A stretch of 64,000 bases of DNA from JAOACQ01 sp049968515 (lineage in GTDB: Bacteria; Spirochaetota; Brevinematia; Brevinematales; JAOACQ01). This document shows positions 1 to 8,643 of the stretch, piece by piece (position 1 is the first letter of the stretch; each line of letters begins with the position of its first letter). The notes below the pieces were generated by a model. It was not told the DNA's origin, ran no database searches, and was given only the letters and a program-made list of their open reading frames with translations. The position numbers were made by a program, and so were the translations under genes. The stretch is from contig JBMFQR010000002.1 of NCBI GenBank assembly GCA_049968515.1, positions 1 to 64,000 of the forward strand, given 5' to 3'.

Positions 1-303
1 GTTACGAGTGAGAGATTGTTTTGCTTTGCCATAATAATGCCCCATTAGTTGTTTGCTGTTATTATATTGTATGACAATATTAATGTCAAATATTATGCGG
101 AGTAAAATGGATAGGTAGGAAAATCTGATAACTATATGAATCATCCTGCTTTCTACTCCATCACAAAAAATTACAAAAATTTCATACGCATCGCAACTTT
201 ATTACCTAAGACAAATTACCCACCAGCTTCAGTTAAAAAAAGCAGTGTAAAAATTGCTATATATGGCTATGGTGGTCTCTGGATAAAAGGGTGATGAAGA
301 AAT
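1..303. other. Intergenic segment, no gene seen
   Basis: No open frame with a plausible ribosome binding site is visible. The only structure I see is a 15-nt inverted repeat at 65-79 (TATTGT, 3-nt spacer, ACAATA) in AT-rich DNA, which could be a small operator or chance. The left edge of the window cuts this region, so a gene to the left may own it. Confidence 0.4.
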
Positions 304-1077
304 CTATATACCAGCTTTTTTTACCTTCTCCGCAAAGACAAGATATGCAGTGTGTCCAATCATTCTGTCAAATGGACGGGTCATATTCTTTTTCACTCTT
401 ATGCCTCTCGAAAATACCTCCATACATCTGATTCTCATAAATCCAGTTGACTCCATTTTCTCCACTGTAAGCTGTACCTGTTCGATGTTTGGAGAAAGGG
501 TTGCAATATGCCCGCCTCCTCTCAAGGCATTCCATGCACTTTCTATAATTGTCCAAGGCTCTGGAACATCCACAAAAACTGCATCAATATCTGTAAGTCC
601 AAAACCTCCCTCATTTGCTGGATCTTTCTGGATAAACTCAACATTATCGAAAAGCGCAAATCTCTTAAAATTCTTTTTTGCAATTTCAAGATGATCTTCT
701 CGTCTTTCAAAGGAATATACCCTTCCCTCTTCGCCAACCATACTTGAAAGTAAAATTGTAAATGCACCAGAACCACTGCCCACCTCAATAACATTAGCAC
801 CACTGCAAACAGAAAGCTCAAGGATCAACATCCCGGCTTCTTTTGGATAGACTATAGTAGTCTTTCTCTTCACCTTCATCATTATGTCTGACAGAGTTGG
901 TTTTAATACGTAAAAAGCCTGATTTGTATTGGAAAGAATACAATCCCCGAACTCAAGCCCTTCCGGGAAAACAATATTGCCCTTATGGGTTGAGAATGAC
1001 TGCCCCTTCTGGTAGGTTACAAGAAATGTGGTCTTTTCATCATTGTAAAGATAAATTAGCTCTCCATCCCTTATCAC
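304..1077 (-). CDS. trmI: tRNA (adenine-N1)-methyltransferase, TrmI family
   Basis: Predicted to methylate N1 of A58 in the T-loop of tRNA using S-adenosylmethionine. The 257-residue length is normal for bacterial TrmI. A small N-terminal beta domain (about 1-70) precedes a Rossmann methyltransferase domain. The SAM-binding loop EVGSGSGAF lies near residues 98-106 and the family motif DVPEPW near 150-155, where the Asp-x-Pro segment helps bind the adenine. The gene stands alone; the region downstream on its strand (1-303) is empty. Motifs are complete, so the family assignment is firm. A58 as the target is family knowledge. Confidence 0.9.
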   Translation of the reverse strand: MIRDGELIYLYNDEKTTFLVTYQKGQSFSTHKGNIVFPEGLEFGDCILSNTNQAFYVLKPTLSDIMMKVKRKTTIVYPKEAGMLILELSVCSGANVIEVGSGSGAFTILLSSMVGEEGRVYSFERREDHLEIAKKNFKRFALFDNVEFIQKDPANEGGFGLTDIDAVFVDVPEPWTIIESAWNALRGGGHIATLSPNIEQVQLTVEKMESTGFMRIRCMEVFSRGIRVKKNMTRPFDRMIGHTAYLVFAEKVKKAGI

Positions 1078-1565
1078 AAAAAACTCCTAAAAACATACCG
1101 AAAACCCTAAATTAAAAGATGAATTTTCGAGCTCCGGCGAATATAATTTATCAAAAGGATTAAAACTGAAACCAGTCTTAATATAAATTGGAAATCTTAC
1201 TTTTCTCTTATCTCTTGCAAAAAACCAGAGAGGAAATGAATAAATTTATCCATAAAAAGTCACTCAATTTAGAAAGAATTAATTTTAATTTAAAACTCTA
1301 ATTTAATCAAATTAACAAGTTGAAAGTTTATAAAGTTAAAAGTTGGGAAGGATGATGAGACGGGGATTAATAATTGACACTCATCCAGCATTTTATGTCT
1401 GGCGTAAAAATATCTTTTGTTATGTCTTTATCAACTTGACCAAAATTTTGAGTGATTTTATTTTACTATTCAGACACAATTTTTTGAACAATGCTGAAAA
1501 TACTTTATACAGAGGTTATTTTTTAATTCAATATAACTTAAAAACAAATGAAAAGGAGGAATTAA

Positions 1566-1685
1566 ATGATAATAAATTTACTGCATAAAATTTTTTACTT
1601 TCTTTCTTGGAGAAACTATTCCACTATTGACTTGGAACGATACCACATATATAAATGGGGGGACAGAAAAGTTACAAATTTATAA
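1566..1685 (+). CDS. Possible 39-residue micro-ORF, unrecognised
   Basis: ATG at 1566 follows a strong AAAGGAGG-type ribosome binding site by a suitable gap, and the frame runs 39 codons to TAA at 1683-1685. The predicted peptide is basic and aromatic with no recognisable domain. It covers the 41-nt repeat at 1601-1641. In the second repeat copy (32107-32147) the neighbouring ATG reads the repeat in a different frame, which argues against this being a conserved protein. It may be a decayed gene end, a leader peptide or chance. Confidence 0.25.
   Translation: MIINLLHKIFYFLSWRNYSTIDLERYHIYKWGDRKVTNL
1601..1641 (+). repeat. 41-nt dispersed repeat, copy 1
   Basis: This stretch matches 32107-32147 with only two visible differences over 41 nt (CTATTCC versus CAATTCC, and GGAACGA versus GGAGCGA). 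Both copies lie in intergenic DNA shortly after an AAGGAGG plus ATG signal and upstream of a plus-strand accessory gene. The repeat contains a TTGACT hexamer that can act as a -35 element in this copy. Confidence 0.75.
1627..1655 (+). promoter_or_regulatory. Candidate sigma-70 promoter for the 1707 gene
   Basis: TTGACT at 1627-1632 and TATAAA at 1650-1655 are separated by 17 nt. The -35 hexamer lies inside the dispersed repeat while the -10 lies just outside it. The start of transcription would fall about 45 nt before the ATG at 1707. No clear Shine-Dalgarno precedes that ATG. Confidence 0.5.
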
Positions 1686-1706
1686 GTTCACTTTATAATA
1701 AACTTT

Positions 1707-3027
1707 ATGAAAAAATGTGGTTGTCTGTTATTTTTTATTGAGATTTTGCTATTTGGAACCTGGCTTTACCCTGTAAATGGAGAACTGAGATCTACGGCAG
1801 TTATTGGCTTTATAAATACCGGCAGCGATAGTGAAGCTTATTTTAATACAATGCTTACAAAATCTCTTATCACAACACTCGAAGCGCTTCCCGGTGCTGA
1901 TATCAGATTATACCCCGAGATTGAAGTTTTAGCCAATGAAGAAGGTTTCTGGAAACAAAAGGTACTTGAAAAGAGAATGGCACTCAGGTTGGGTCAGAGA
2001 CTTCTCGTAAAACAGATTATCACAGGTGAATACAGAAAAGTGAAGGATGAATTAAGTCTTGTCATATATGTATATGATGTGGTGACAGAGGATATTCTAT
2101 TCAAAAAGAATTATAATTTGTCAACATCTTTAGAGTTCTTTGAAAACATTGACAGTATTGGCAAAGAAATATTAGGTTTGATTCTTGGAAAAAATGTTGA
2201 GTTTGGCAGACTCACAATCCAGTTGACGAACACATCAGAACCCTACACACTTTATATAATATGGAAAGTATGTCTTCTCATTCTCTAATGAGGTCTTCTT
2301 TAAAAAGCAATATCTCGCAAATGAGAGGATAGAAATTTCCCTTGAGAAAAGCGACAAAGCAGAAGTCTTTAGGAAACTTATCATACTCAAACCTGATGAA
2401 ACAATTGACATAATTTATTATCCACAAGGAAATCTTATTGTGAAAAATCTAAGCAAAAAGAATGTCGTCTTTTCATTTGAAAATACAAATCAGATTATTA
2501 ACCGGGAGGGTAAAATATTTTTGAAGGAGATTAAAGCCGGTAACTATGAAGCATATTTTGAAACAGAAAATAAAAAAGAGAAAAGAAGTTTTACTATTGA
2601 GGAAGGAGATACATCCGTTTTAGTATTTAATGTGTCTGAAAAGTCTGGCTATCGGGGCTCATGGCCATTGATGAACATTTTACTTCCCGGATTTGCCCAG
2701 GTTCAAGGGGAGGATTACCTGCTTGGACTTTTGTTTATGACAGGAGATGTGGCTGCATTAGGATTTTCTGGCCTATCCATCTTCGCCTATACTATCAGTG
2801 AGCAAAAATACAGAAAGGCAGTTACGGAGAATGACAAAACTAAATTTCTTAGATTGATGTCAGAATGGAATACATATATGGCTATCTCTCTTTCTGCATG
2901 GGTGAGTATCACTTTTTCTTCTGTGGTTCATGCCTATTATATGCAGAATAAAGAGAAAACTCTATCTTATATCTATCTTTTGCCCGAAAGGGATGCCTTA
3001 ACATTGAATCTTGCAATAAACTTTTAG
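1707..3027 (+). pseudogene. Exported envelope protein with C-terminal membrane domain, frameshifted
   Basis: The first frame (1707-2288) starts with a signal peptide and an N-terminal domain reminiscent of FlgO/CsgG-like envelope proteins. The second frame (open from about 2260 to 3027) carries a beta-rich middle part and a C-terminal region with hydrophobic segments ending in Asn-Phe. Skipping one A near 2259 joins the two into one protein of roughly 440 residues across the sequence YTLYI-YGKYV, so there is a net +1 lesion at about 2256-2260. The architecture (N-terminal domain, beta segment, membrane segments, aromatic C-terminus) resembles the PEGA lipoprotein at 47526-49196. The sigma factor gene follows 9 nt later. 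Either a real pseudogene or a sequencing error; function unknown. Confidence 0.7.
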
Positions 3028-3036
3028 AAGGAAAAA

Positions 3037-3615
3037 ATGGATTTATCAGAGCTTACAGATGAAGAAATAGTACAAAAAATACAGCAACTTGATGAAAATG
3101 ATAATACATCGGCTGAAATCAATTATTATTATGAAGAATTGTTTAATAGATACAATAACCAGATTTACAGCATATGCAGATATCATGGCCTCAAACATAA
3201 TGATTCACTTGATATCATTCAGGAAACATTTTTAAAAATGTTTATGTCATTTTCTTCTTTCAAAAAAAACTTTCCATTTAAACCATGGTTTTTTAAAATT
3301 GTCTTAAATTCTATAAAGAACAAGTATAATGAATTAAAAAGGCACAGATTTATTCAGATTGAAAATCTGGAAAAAATTTCATCCGAAGAAGAAAAAAAAT
3401 TTGATTTATTGCAAAATAGGGAGTACATCACTGGTATTATTAATATCTTGCCTGACACTTTGAGAGAGGTTGTTCTGCTCAAAGTTTATGGTGAACTTGA
3501 TATGAAAGAGATAGCAAAGATAGTGGGGATTTCTTTGAGACAGGCATATAACAGATTTAATGAGGGTTGTAAGATACTCAAAGAAAAACTCGGAGAAAAA
3601 TATGGAAGAAAATAA
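3037..3615 (+). CDS. RNA polymerase sigma factor, ECF-like sigma-70 family
   Basis: A 192-residue protein with sigma-70 region 2 at about 30-100 (the -10 binding part, with the DIIQETFLKMF helix typical of ECF factors) and region 4 at about 130-185, a helix-turn-helix that reads the -35 element. Regions 1 and 3 are absent, as in ECF factors. The next gene encodes a FecR-like membrane protein and overlaps its 3' end, so the pair looks like a sigma factor with its membrane-bound regulator. The start is the ATG at 3037, preceded by an AGAAGGAAA ribosome binding site. Target genes are unknown; the adjacent exported proteins are candidates. Confidence 0.85.
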   Translation: MDLSELTDEEIVQKIQQLDENDNTSAEINYYYEELFNRYNNQIYSICRYHGLKHNDSLDIIQETFLKMFMSFSSFKKNFPFKPWFFKIVLNSIKNKYNELKRHRFIQIENLEKISSEEEKKFDLLQNREYITGIINILPDTLREVVLLKVYGELDMKEIAKIVGISLRQAYNRFNEGCKILKEKLGEKYGRK

Positions 3616-4279
3616 AATACTTTATCCCGAAATTGAAGAACTACTAAGGAAGTCAAAGTATAATTTAGGAGAGAGGGATAAAATCTCAACCTTCAATAAT
3701 ATAATTGAAGCCTTAAAGGAGAAAAAGGCACGAAGGTCATTTTTCTTTCAAAAGTTGTCTTTTGCATTATCTTCTTTAGCAATAAGTTTAGTTGCAGCCT
3801 TCATTTTTCTTTTCAGTACATTCAAACCACAGGCAGAAACCTTGCAGATATTAAGCGGTACTTTAAATATTCAAAATAAAAAAATCTTGGCTGGCACAAC
3901 TATTAAGACAAAAAACATTATATACACAGAAGGTGAGGAATGCGAATTGAAACTCAAGGATGAAAGTTTAATCAAGCTCTTCGAAAAAACAGAAGTCAAA
4001 GTGAATACCACAAAAGAAAGAGATGTAATTTTTAATTTAATCAGGGGAGTTGCTTTTTTTGACATAAAGAAACAAATCGATACAAGGTTTATTGTGAAAA
4101 CGCCACAGATTGAAATCTCAGTGAAAGGTACAACCTTCAGCGTTGAAGTAAAATCAAAAGAAGAAACAACTGTTACGGTACTTGATGGTTGCATAGAAAT
4201 AAAAAATAGAAGGCAAGCAGGTGCCCCTCTAAATCTTCAGCAAAATGAAATGATCACTTATAGTAATGGAGTGAATTGA
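3602..4279 (+). CDS. FecR-like single-pass membrane protein (putative anti-sigma regulator)
   Basis: I take ATG 3602, which overlaps the sigma gene stop by 14 nt and gives 225 residues. The order is: cytoplasmic N-terminus (about 1-50), one transmembrane helix (about 55-75), then a periplasmic FecR-type beta domain, including the segment IEISVKGTTFSVEV and a following TTVTVLDG strand that are typical of the family. In FecI/FecR systems such a protein tethers the ECF sigma factor and relays an envelope signal. Translational overlap with the sigma gene supports that pairing. The N-terminal part is not a textbook zinc anti-sigma domain, so the anti-sigma role is an inference. Confidence 0.8.
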   Translation: MEENKILYPEIEELLRKSKYNLGERDKISTFNNIIEALKEKKARRSFFFQKLSFALSSLAISLVAAFIFLFSTFKPQAETLQILSGTLNIQNKKILAGTTIKTKNIIYTEGEECELKLKDESLIKLFEKTEVKVNTTKERDVIFNLIRGVAFFDIKKQIDTRFIVKTPQIEISVKGTTFSVEVKSKEETTVTVLDGCIEIKNRRQAGAPLNLQQNEMITYSNGVN

Positions 4280-5316
4280 GCAGAAAAGGAATTTTTTCAC
4301 AAACGAAGCAATAAAACTTATTGAGTGGAAGAATTCCTTATCCACAGAAAAAAAACCTTCAGGGGAAATTGCAAAGAGTTTTAAAATCAAGACAGAAATT
4401 ACCGAACCTAATAATATTTTCGTTGTCAACAATAGTCTTGTATGCTTTAAAGACAATAAATTACTCATCTATTCCTTAGAGGGAAAACTTGTTTCAGAAT
4501 GTATAATCCATTCAGAAGGGAACATAAATACATTATCTACAGGTGGAGATTTAATATTCATAACCAGAGAAAATGGTGGACTTATTGCATATGATATAAA
4601 TGGTAAAAAATTATGGGAGAATGAAGAGGCTGGAATCGTGAAGTTTTATTCTGTACCGGTAAGATATGAAAACCTAATATTCCTTGCAACAATCGACAGA
4701 GGAATACAGATATTTGACATTAGAAATGGAACTCTTGTAGACAATATCATTCCGGAAAAAAAGGAGGCAATCTATAACTCTCCTGTTGTAATAGATAGCA
4801 CATTAATATATTTCACGGAGAGGGGGAACTTAATAAGCTATAATCTTCTTGAAAAGAGAGAGGTGTGGAAGATCAATATAGGGGACAGATTACTTTTGCC
4901 ACCAGTTATCAACGAAGATACTTTATTCATCATTTCAAAAAGCAGGAAAAAAACTTGTGGCAATAAACATTAAAAATGGTAATATCTCGTGGGAAAAACC
5001 TCTCAATATGGAAATTTATCATAAACCCCTGCATTTATCAGGCAAGAACTTAATTCTGGCAGGCAAAAAGGAACTTTCATTATATGATGTTTCAACCGGA
5101 GATTTATTAAAAACTATAAAGATGGTTTATGAAGTTAAGAATATCTTAGTCGGAAATAATGAAATTTACGTTCTTACAGAAAACAATCTACTTTATACAC
5201 TTAAATCCATTTCTCTTGAAAAAATCTCTGAAAAGAAACTTGATGATAAAGCAACTATATTTATGATTGATAATTCACTCTTCATAGTTGGCAGAAACTT
5301 TATGATCAAGAATTGA
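4266..5316 (+). pseudogene. PQQ/WD-like beta-propeller repeat protein, broken
   Basis: The repeats show the PQQ-like pattern (KKLWENEE, ISYNLLEKREVWKI, GNISWEKPL), each ending in a W-centred strand, so the product is a beta-propeller binding protein. An ATG at 4266 is followed by an in-frame TGA at codon 3 (4272-4274); after it no ATG, GTG or TTG occurs in frame until 4638. A second lesion, one extra A in the run at 4937-4941, splits the propeller; removing it restores SKAGKKLVAI. The gene overlaps the end of the fecR-like gene and probably belonged to the same operon. ATT at 4275, overlapping that stop, is an unlikely alternative start. The 3' end overlaps the minus-strand hydrolase gene by 42 nt. 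Confidence 0.7.
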
Positions 5317-6078
5317 AAGTTTTAATCCATCATAAGCAAAATAAACACCATCCGGTAAGATATTGCTATCCCGCCTGTATAAAAATTTATGGGTAAGATG
5401 TGTGAGAAAAGCCTTTTCCGGCTTTAAAACCTTAATAACCTCTAAAGCCTCTTTGAGATTGAAGTGTGTGGGATGCTTCTCAAATCTTAAAGCATTTATA
5501 ACAAGAACTTGAAGTCCCATAAGCTTTGCCAGACTTTCTTCAGAAATAAAGCTTGCATCAGTAATATAGGCAAAATCGTCTATCCTGTAGCCAAGAATTG
5601 GAATCTCTCCATGCAAAACGGGAATTGGCTTTATAATCTCACCATTTATATTTATTTCTCTGTTCTTGATAACATTGAGTTCCACTCTTGGTTTTCCACC
5701 ACCTTCCTGTGTTTTCCTGAATATGTAGCTATATCTTCTCTTCAGCTCATTTATTGCAAGCCTGTTACCATAAACCGGGATTGCCCTCTTCATTGCAAAA
5801 TTTATTGACCTTATATCATCAAGACCGCCAATGTGATCATTATGCGAATGGGTAAGGAATATTGCATCAATCCATTTTATATTGTGAGTAAGTGCCTGTT
5901 GTCTGAAATCAGGTGAAACATCAATCAATATCTTTGCATTTTTGGATGAATAAAAAATGCTGCTTCTCAATCTCTTATCATGCCAGTCAGTTGAGTTGCA
6001 AGTCTCACATTCACAACCTATTGTAGGAACACCATCCGATGTCCCGGTGCCCAAAAATACAACTTCAGCCATTCTCAT
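5275..6078 (-). CDS. MBL-fold metallohydrolase, PhnP-like
   Basis: A 267-residue metallo-beta-lactamase-fold hydrolase. Opening motif FLGTGTSDGVPTIGC and the Cys cluster (C22, C24, C27) match PhnP and related phosphodiesterases; the dinuclear metal motif HSHNDH lies at 77-82, and further histidines (HGE near 155, HLTH near 232) complete the site. PhnP opens cyclic phosphates in phosphonate breakdown, but no phosphonate genes are here, so the substrate is open. The start codon overlaps the rarA stop as ATGA, so the two genes are translationally coupled. The general family call is firm; PhnP function is not. Confidence 0.85.
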   Translation of the reverse strand: MRMAEVVFLGTGTSDGVPTIGCECETCNSTDWHDKRLRSSIFYSSKNAKILIDVSPDFRQQALTHNIKWIDAIFLTHSHNDHIGGLDDIRSINFAMKRAIPVYGNRLAINELKRRYSYIFRKTQEGGGKPRVELNVIKNREININGEIIKPIPVLHGEIPILGYRIDDFAYITDASFISEESLAKLMGLQVLVINALRFEKHPTHFNLKEALEVIKVLKPEKAFLTHLTHKFLYRRDSNILPDGVYFAYDGLKLSILDHKVSANYEE

Positions 6079-7349
6079 TCCTTGTTTTTTAATCTCGATA
6101 GCCAGTCTTTAAGTTTCTTTTCAAAGCCAAGCTCCTGTGGATTGTAATAACTAACATCCTTCTCTGTATACTTCTGTTTAACATAATGATCCGGGTAGTC
6201 GTGGGGATATTTATATCCCACTCCCCTGCCAAGTTTTTCTGCCCCGTAAAAGTCAGAACCACGCAGATGGGGTGGGACACTCATAACATTACCATTCTTC
6301 ACGTCATTTAGTGCTTTATCTATGGCAAGATAGGCAGAGTTTGACTTGGGTAGTGCAGAAAGCAGTATTGTTGTCATACCTAAGACAATTCTGCCCTCTG
6401 GCATACCAATTCTTTCTATTGCTTCATAGCAGGAAGTAGCAATATTCAATCCCTCTGGATATGCAAGCCCTATGTCCTCTGCTGCAAGTATTATAAGCCT
6501 TCGTGCAATAAAGAGAGGGTCTTCTCCACTCTCAAGCATCACAGCAAGATAGTATAATGCAGCATCAGGATCACTGCCCCTCACAGACTTTATGAATGCT
6601 GAAATTACATCATAGTGGGCTTCTTCACTTGAATATCTTGTCTCAACCTTCTGAAAGATATTACCGAGAAGTTCCATATCGACAGAAATCTCAGCCGAGA
6701 CTCCTCTCGAAAGAATAGCTATCTCAAGTGTATTTAACATCTGTCTAACATCGTTAATGTTTTCTGTAAGAAATTTAAAGGCATCTGGAGTAATATTTAT
6801 CTTTAAAGATTTAAGCATTTCATCTTTACTTAAAGCATTTTCAAGAATCTTTCTTCTCTCTTCTGTTGTAAGTAAAAAAAACTCATATATAAACACTCTC
6901 GATCTTAAAGCTGGATTTAACACAAAGTAGGGGTTTTCTGTTGTTGCACCTATTATTATAACCTCTCCATTCTCAAGACTGGAAAGAAAGGCATCCTGTT
7001 TTGGCTTATAAAGCCTGTGAATCTCATCAATAAAAACTATGGTTTTATTCCCCATTGAAATGTTATTTTTAGCCTTTTTTAAAATCTCTCTGATCTCATC
7101 ATTATCGAGAGTTAGGGCATTGATTCTGATAAAGCTGTAGTTTAGAGTTTTTGCAATTATTTCAGCAAGACTTGTTTTTCCGGTTGCAGGTGGTCCATAA
7201 AAAATCATTGAGTGAATAATTCCATTTTGTAGCATCGTATATATGGGTTTTCCCTCACCAACAAGGTGCTTCTGCCCAACAAAATCTGATAGACTTTGTG
7301 GTAACATTCTTCTACTGAGGGGGATAGATTTTGATTCAAAGAGTTCCAT
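6075..7349 (-). CDS. rarA: Replication-associated recombination ATPase RarA (MgsA)
   Basis: A 424-residue AAA+ clamp-loader-like ATPase that acts at stalled replication forks. Walker A GPPATGKT is near 52-59, Walker B FIDEIHR near 106-112, and the sensor segment ATTENPYF near 135-142. The C-terminal tetramerisation region includes SDFYGAEKLGRGVGYKYPHD, characteristic of RarA. Length is typical. The coupled MBL hydrolase lies downstream. The upstream region contains a MITE-like repeat rather than an obvious promoter. Confidence 0.93.
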   Translation of the reverse strand: MELFESKSIPLSRRMLPQSLSDFVGQKHLVGEGKPIYTMLQNGIIHSMIFYGPPATGKTSLAEIIAKTLNYSFIRINALTLDNDEIREILKKAKNNISMGNKTIVFIDEIHRLYKPKQDAFLSSLENGEVIIIGATTENPYFVLNPALRSRVFIYEFFLLTTEERRKILENALSKDEMLKSLKINITPDAFKFLTENINDVRQMLNTLEIAILSRGVSAEISVDMELLGNIFQKVETRYSSEEAHYDVISAFIKSVRGSDPDAALYYLAVMLESGEDPLFIARRLIILAAEDIGLAYPEGLNIATSCYEAIERIGMPEGRIVLGMTTILLSALPKSNSAYLAIDKALNDVKNGNVMSVPPHLRGSDFYGAEKLGRGVGYKYPHDYPDHYVKQKYTEKDVSYYNPQELGFEKKLKDWLSRLKNKE

Positions 7350-7704
7350 AAAGTTATTTTCCTGTATAGGTTTGATAGGGCTGTCTAGAAAGTGGCAAAT
7401 TTCTTTGCATCATTCTGAATGAAATGAAGAATATCTCGATCTCATTAGAAAATTGCATATTCTTTGCTTCGCTCAGAATGACAGTTTCGGTTTTCTGGAC
7501 AACCCCCTTACAATGCTTAAATCTATAAACATAATACTATTAAAAGCATAATCTGTCAAGCGAATGTCTTTAGATTTTTCTTTCAAACTCAAATATGGCG
7601 GATAGAGTTACACAATAGTGAAGTTTGAGTTTCCCTCTTGTTAAGATATTTCTTTAAAAATCTAATCGCATTATCCTGATAAGTTTTTTTAGTGATGGAC
7701 ATTC
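7350..7704. other. 355-bp intergenic region containing a MITE-like repeat
   Basis: Spacer between rarA and the wHTH regulator gene. Its left half is a nested inverted repeat (7378-7507, listed separately). The right half (7508-7704) is AT-rich and shows no gene. Confidence 0.5.
7378..7507. mobile_element. MITE-like nested inverted repeat, about 130 bp
   Basis: Outer arms at 7378-7391 (GGGCTGTCTAGAAA) and 7492-7506 (TTTCTGGACAACCCC) are imperfect inverted repeats. An inner pair, 7411-7432 and 7459-7480, is also inverted and carries the CATTCTGA / TCAGAATG ends. The short CTTCGCTCAGAATGACA motif is, from memory, a common non-coding repeat in many bacterial genomes. No transposase is encoded. 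Transcribed, the whole element would fold into a long hairpin. Confidence 0.6.
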
Positions 7705-8016
7705 TTACATTTTTTCCTCAATTTTATGCTTTATCATCTCCATATATTCAAGATGATTCTTTAAAGCCTCAACCCCCTTTTTTGTTATTCTGTAGCTTGA
7801 CTTTGGCTTCCTACCCAAGAATTCCTTCTTTACATTTATATAGCCGACCTCTTCAAGTTTTCTAAGTTGCACACTTAAATTTCCATCTGTTGCTTTAAGC
7901 TCATCTTTAAGAAAATTGAAATCCACTTCTTCATACATCGCCAGAATTGTCATAATAAAGAATCTCAAGTCATTTGTAAGAAGTTCATCCAGTGAGTATT
8001 TATCTTCTTTTTTCAT
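7705..8016 (-). CDS. Winged-helix transcriptional regulator
   Basis: A 103-residue winged helix-turn-helix protein. The recognition helix segment DGNLSVQLRKLEEVGYI (about 45-61) and the wing around RKPKSSYRIT are typical of the small MarR/ArsR-like regulators that keep the GNLSxQLxxLE motif. The gene overlaps the upstream membrane-protein gene by 17 nt. The protein at 35266-35586 is a paralog with the same helix (GNLSVQLKNLEE). Both sit directly behind a six-TM membrane protein. It probably represses its own operon through the inverted repeats near the promoter at 8587-8615; that is inference. Confidence 0.85.
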   Translation of the reverse strand: MKKEDKYSLDELLTNDLRFFIMTILAMYEEVDFNFLKDELKATDGNLSVQLRKLEEVGYINVKKEFLGRKPKSSYRITKKGVEALKNHLEYMEMIKHKIEEKM

Positions 8017-8554
8017 ACATACTCCATATACCCGGAATTACAAGGCCAGATAAAATCCCGGCATTGAAAATCCAGAAAAACCATGTAGTATTGTATGCAA
8101 GCAAAATTGAAGAAATTAAAAAGATAATTCCCCCAACCCTGAAAGATATACTTTGTGTAATAAGCCCTGATACATACATTCCAATGGAAAGTGAAAAAAG
8201 TATAAACGGGTATATAGCCATAGGAGGATAAAGCTTAAATACAAAAGGAAAAACATAAAAAATTAAAATCAAGAGTAATGTAAGGAAAAACCAGAACTCA
8301 CCGAGCATTTCTCCCCAGAATGTCTTGTATCCACTTCTGTAAGCAAAGAAAATATAAGCAATCATTCCAATATTACCTAAAACAATCATCCCTATCCAGA
8401 TAAAAATGCTGGGAAGTAAGAGGTTGTAAATATTATGAGCAAGAAGTGAAAGAATACCCCACCACACAAACACCTCTCCACCAGAAAGGTGAAATCTCTC
8501 TTCTCTTTGAGTTACAATCTCTTTTAATTTATCAATCACTTCTTTTTCTGCCAT
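8000..8554 (-). CDS. Six-TM membrane protein paired with wHTH regulator
   Basis: The 184-residue product has a short charged N-terminal helix (about 1-25) and then about six hydrophobic segments. I recognise no catalytic motif. Topology and length resemble the product of 34607-35269, which is likewise followed by a paralogous winged-helix regulator. The ribosome binding site AAAGGAGGAG precedes the ATG at 8554. A near-consensus promoter lies just upstream. Possible roles are a membrane sensor that holds or controls the regulator, or the regulated target itself. Confidence 0.75.
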   Translation of the reverse strand: MAEKEVIDKLKEIVTQREERFHLSGGEVFVWWGILSLLAHNIYNLLLPSIFIWIGMIVLGNIGMIAYIFFAYRSGYKTFWGEMLGEFWFFLTLLLILIFYVFPFVFKLYPPMAIYPFILFSLSIGMYVSGLITQSISFRVGGIIFLISSILLAYNTTWFFWIFNAGILSGLVIPGIWSMYEKRR

Positions 8555-8567
8555 AAATCTCCTCCTT

Positions 8568-8615
8568 TTAAAGTGCTTTATTATATAGTATACTTTATTT
8601 TTTAAAGTGTGTCAA
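8568..8615 (-). promoter_or_regulatory. Near-consensus promoter with overlapping inverted repeat
   Basis: Read on the minus strand, TTGACA (8610-8615) and TATACT (8587-8592) are exactly 17 nt apart. Just downstream, TAAAG and CTTTA flank the -10 and the likely transcription start, and AGTATACT is itself palindromic. These are good candidates for an operator bound by the downstream winged-helix protein. Confidence 0.7.
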
Positions 8616-8643
8616 ATATTTTTGAAAAATCTTTTTAAAATCT

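Larger units (their letters stand above)
1078..1706. other. 629-bp intergenic region with a repeat and a candidate promoter
   Basis: Divergent spacer between trmI and the exported-protein gene at 1707. It is very AT-rich. It holds a 41-nt repeat (1601-1641), a promoter-like pair built on that repeat, and a 39-codon ORF with a good Shine-Dalgarno (1566-1685), each listed separately. A longer 81-codon frame at 1343-1588 has no recognisable features and I regard it as chance. Confidence 0.5.

Noticed and set aside
1343..1588. 81-codon plus-strand frame in the trmI/1707 spacer
   Set aside because: It has no ribosome binding site at its start and its sequence shows no domain or signal peptide; codon use is that of random AT-rich DNA.
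7411..7480. CRISPR-like repeat upstream of rarA
   Set aside because: Only two arms exist and they are inverted, not direct, with no spacer series.
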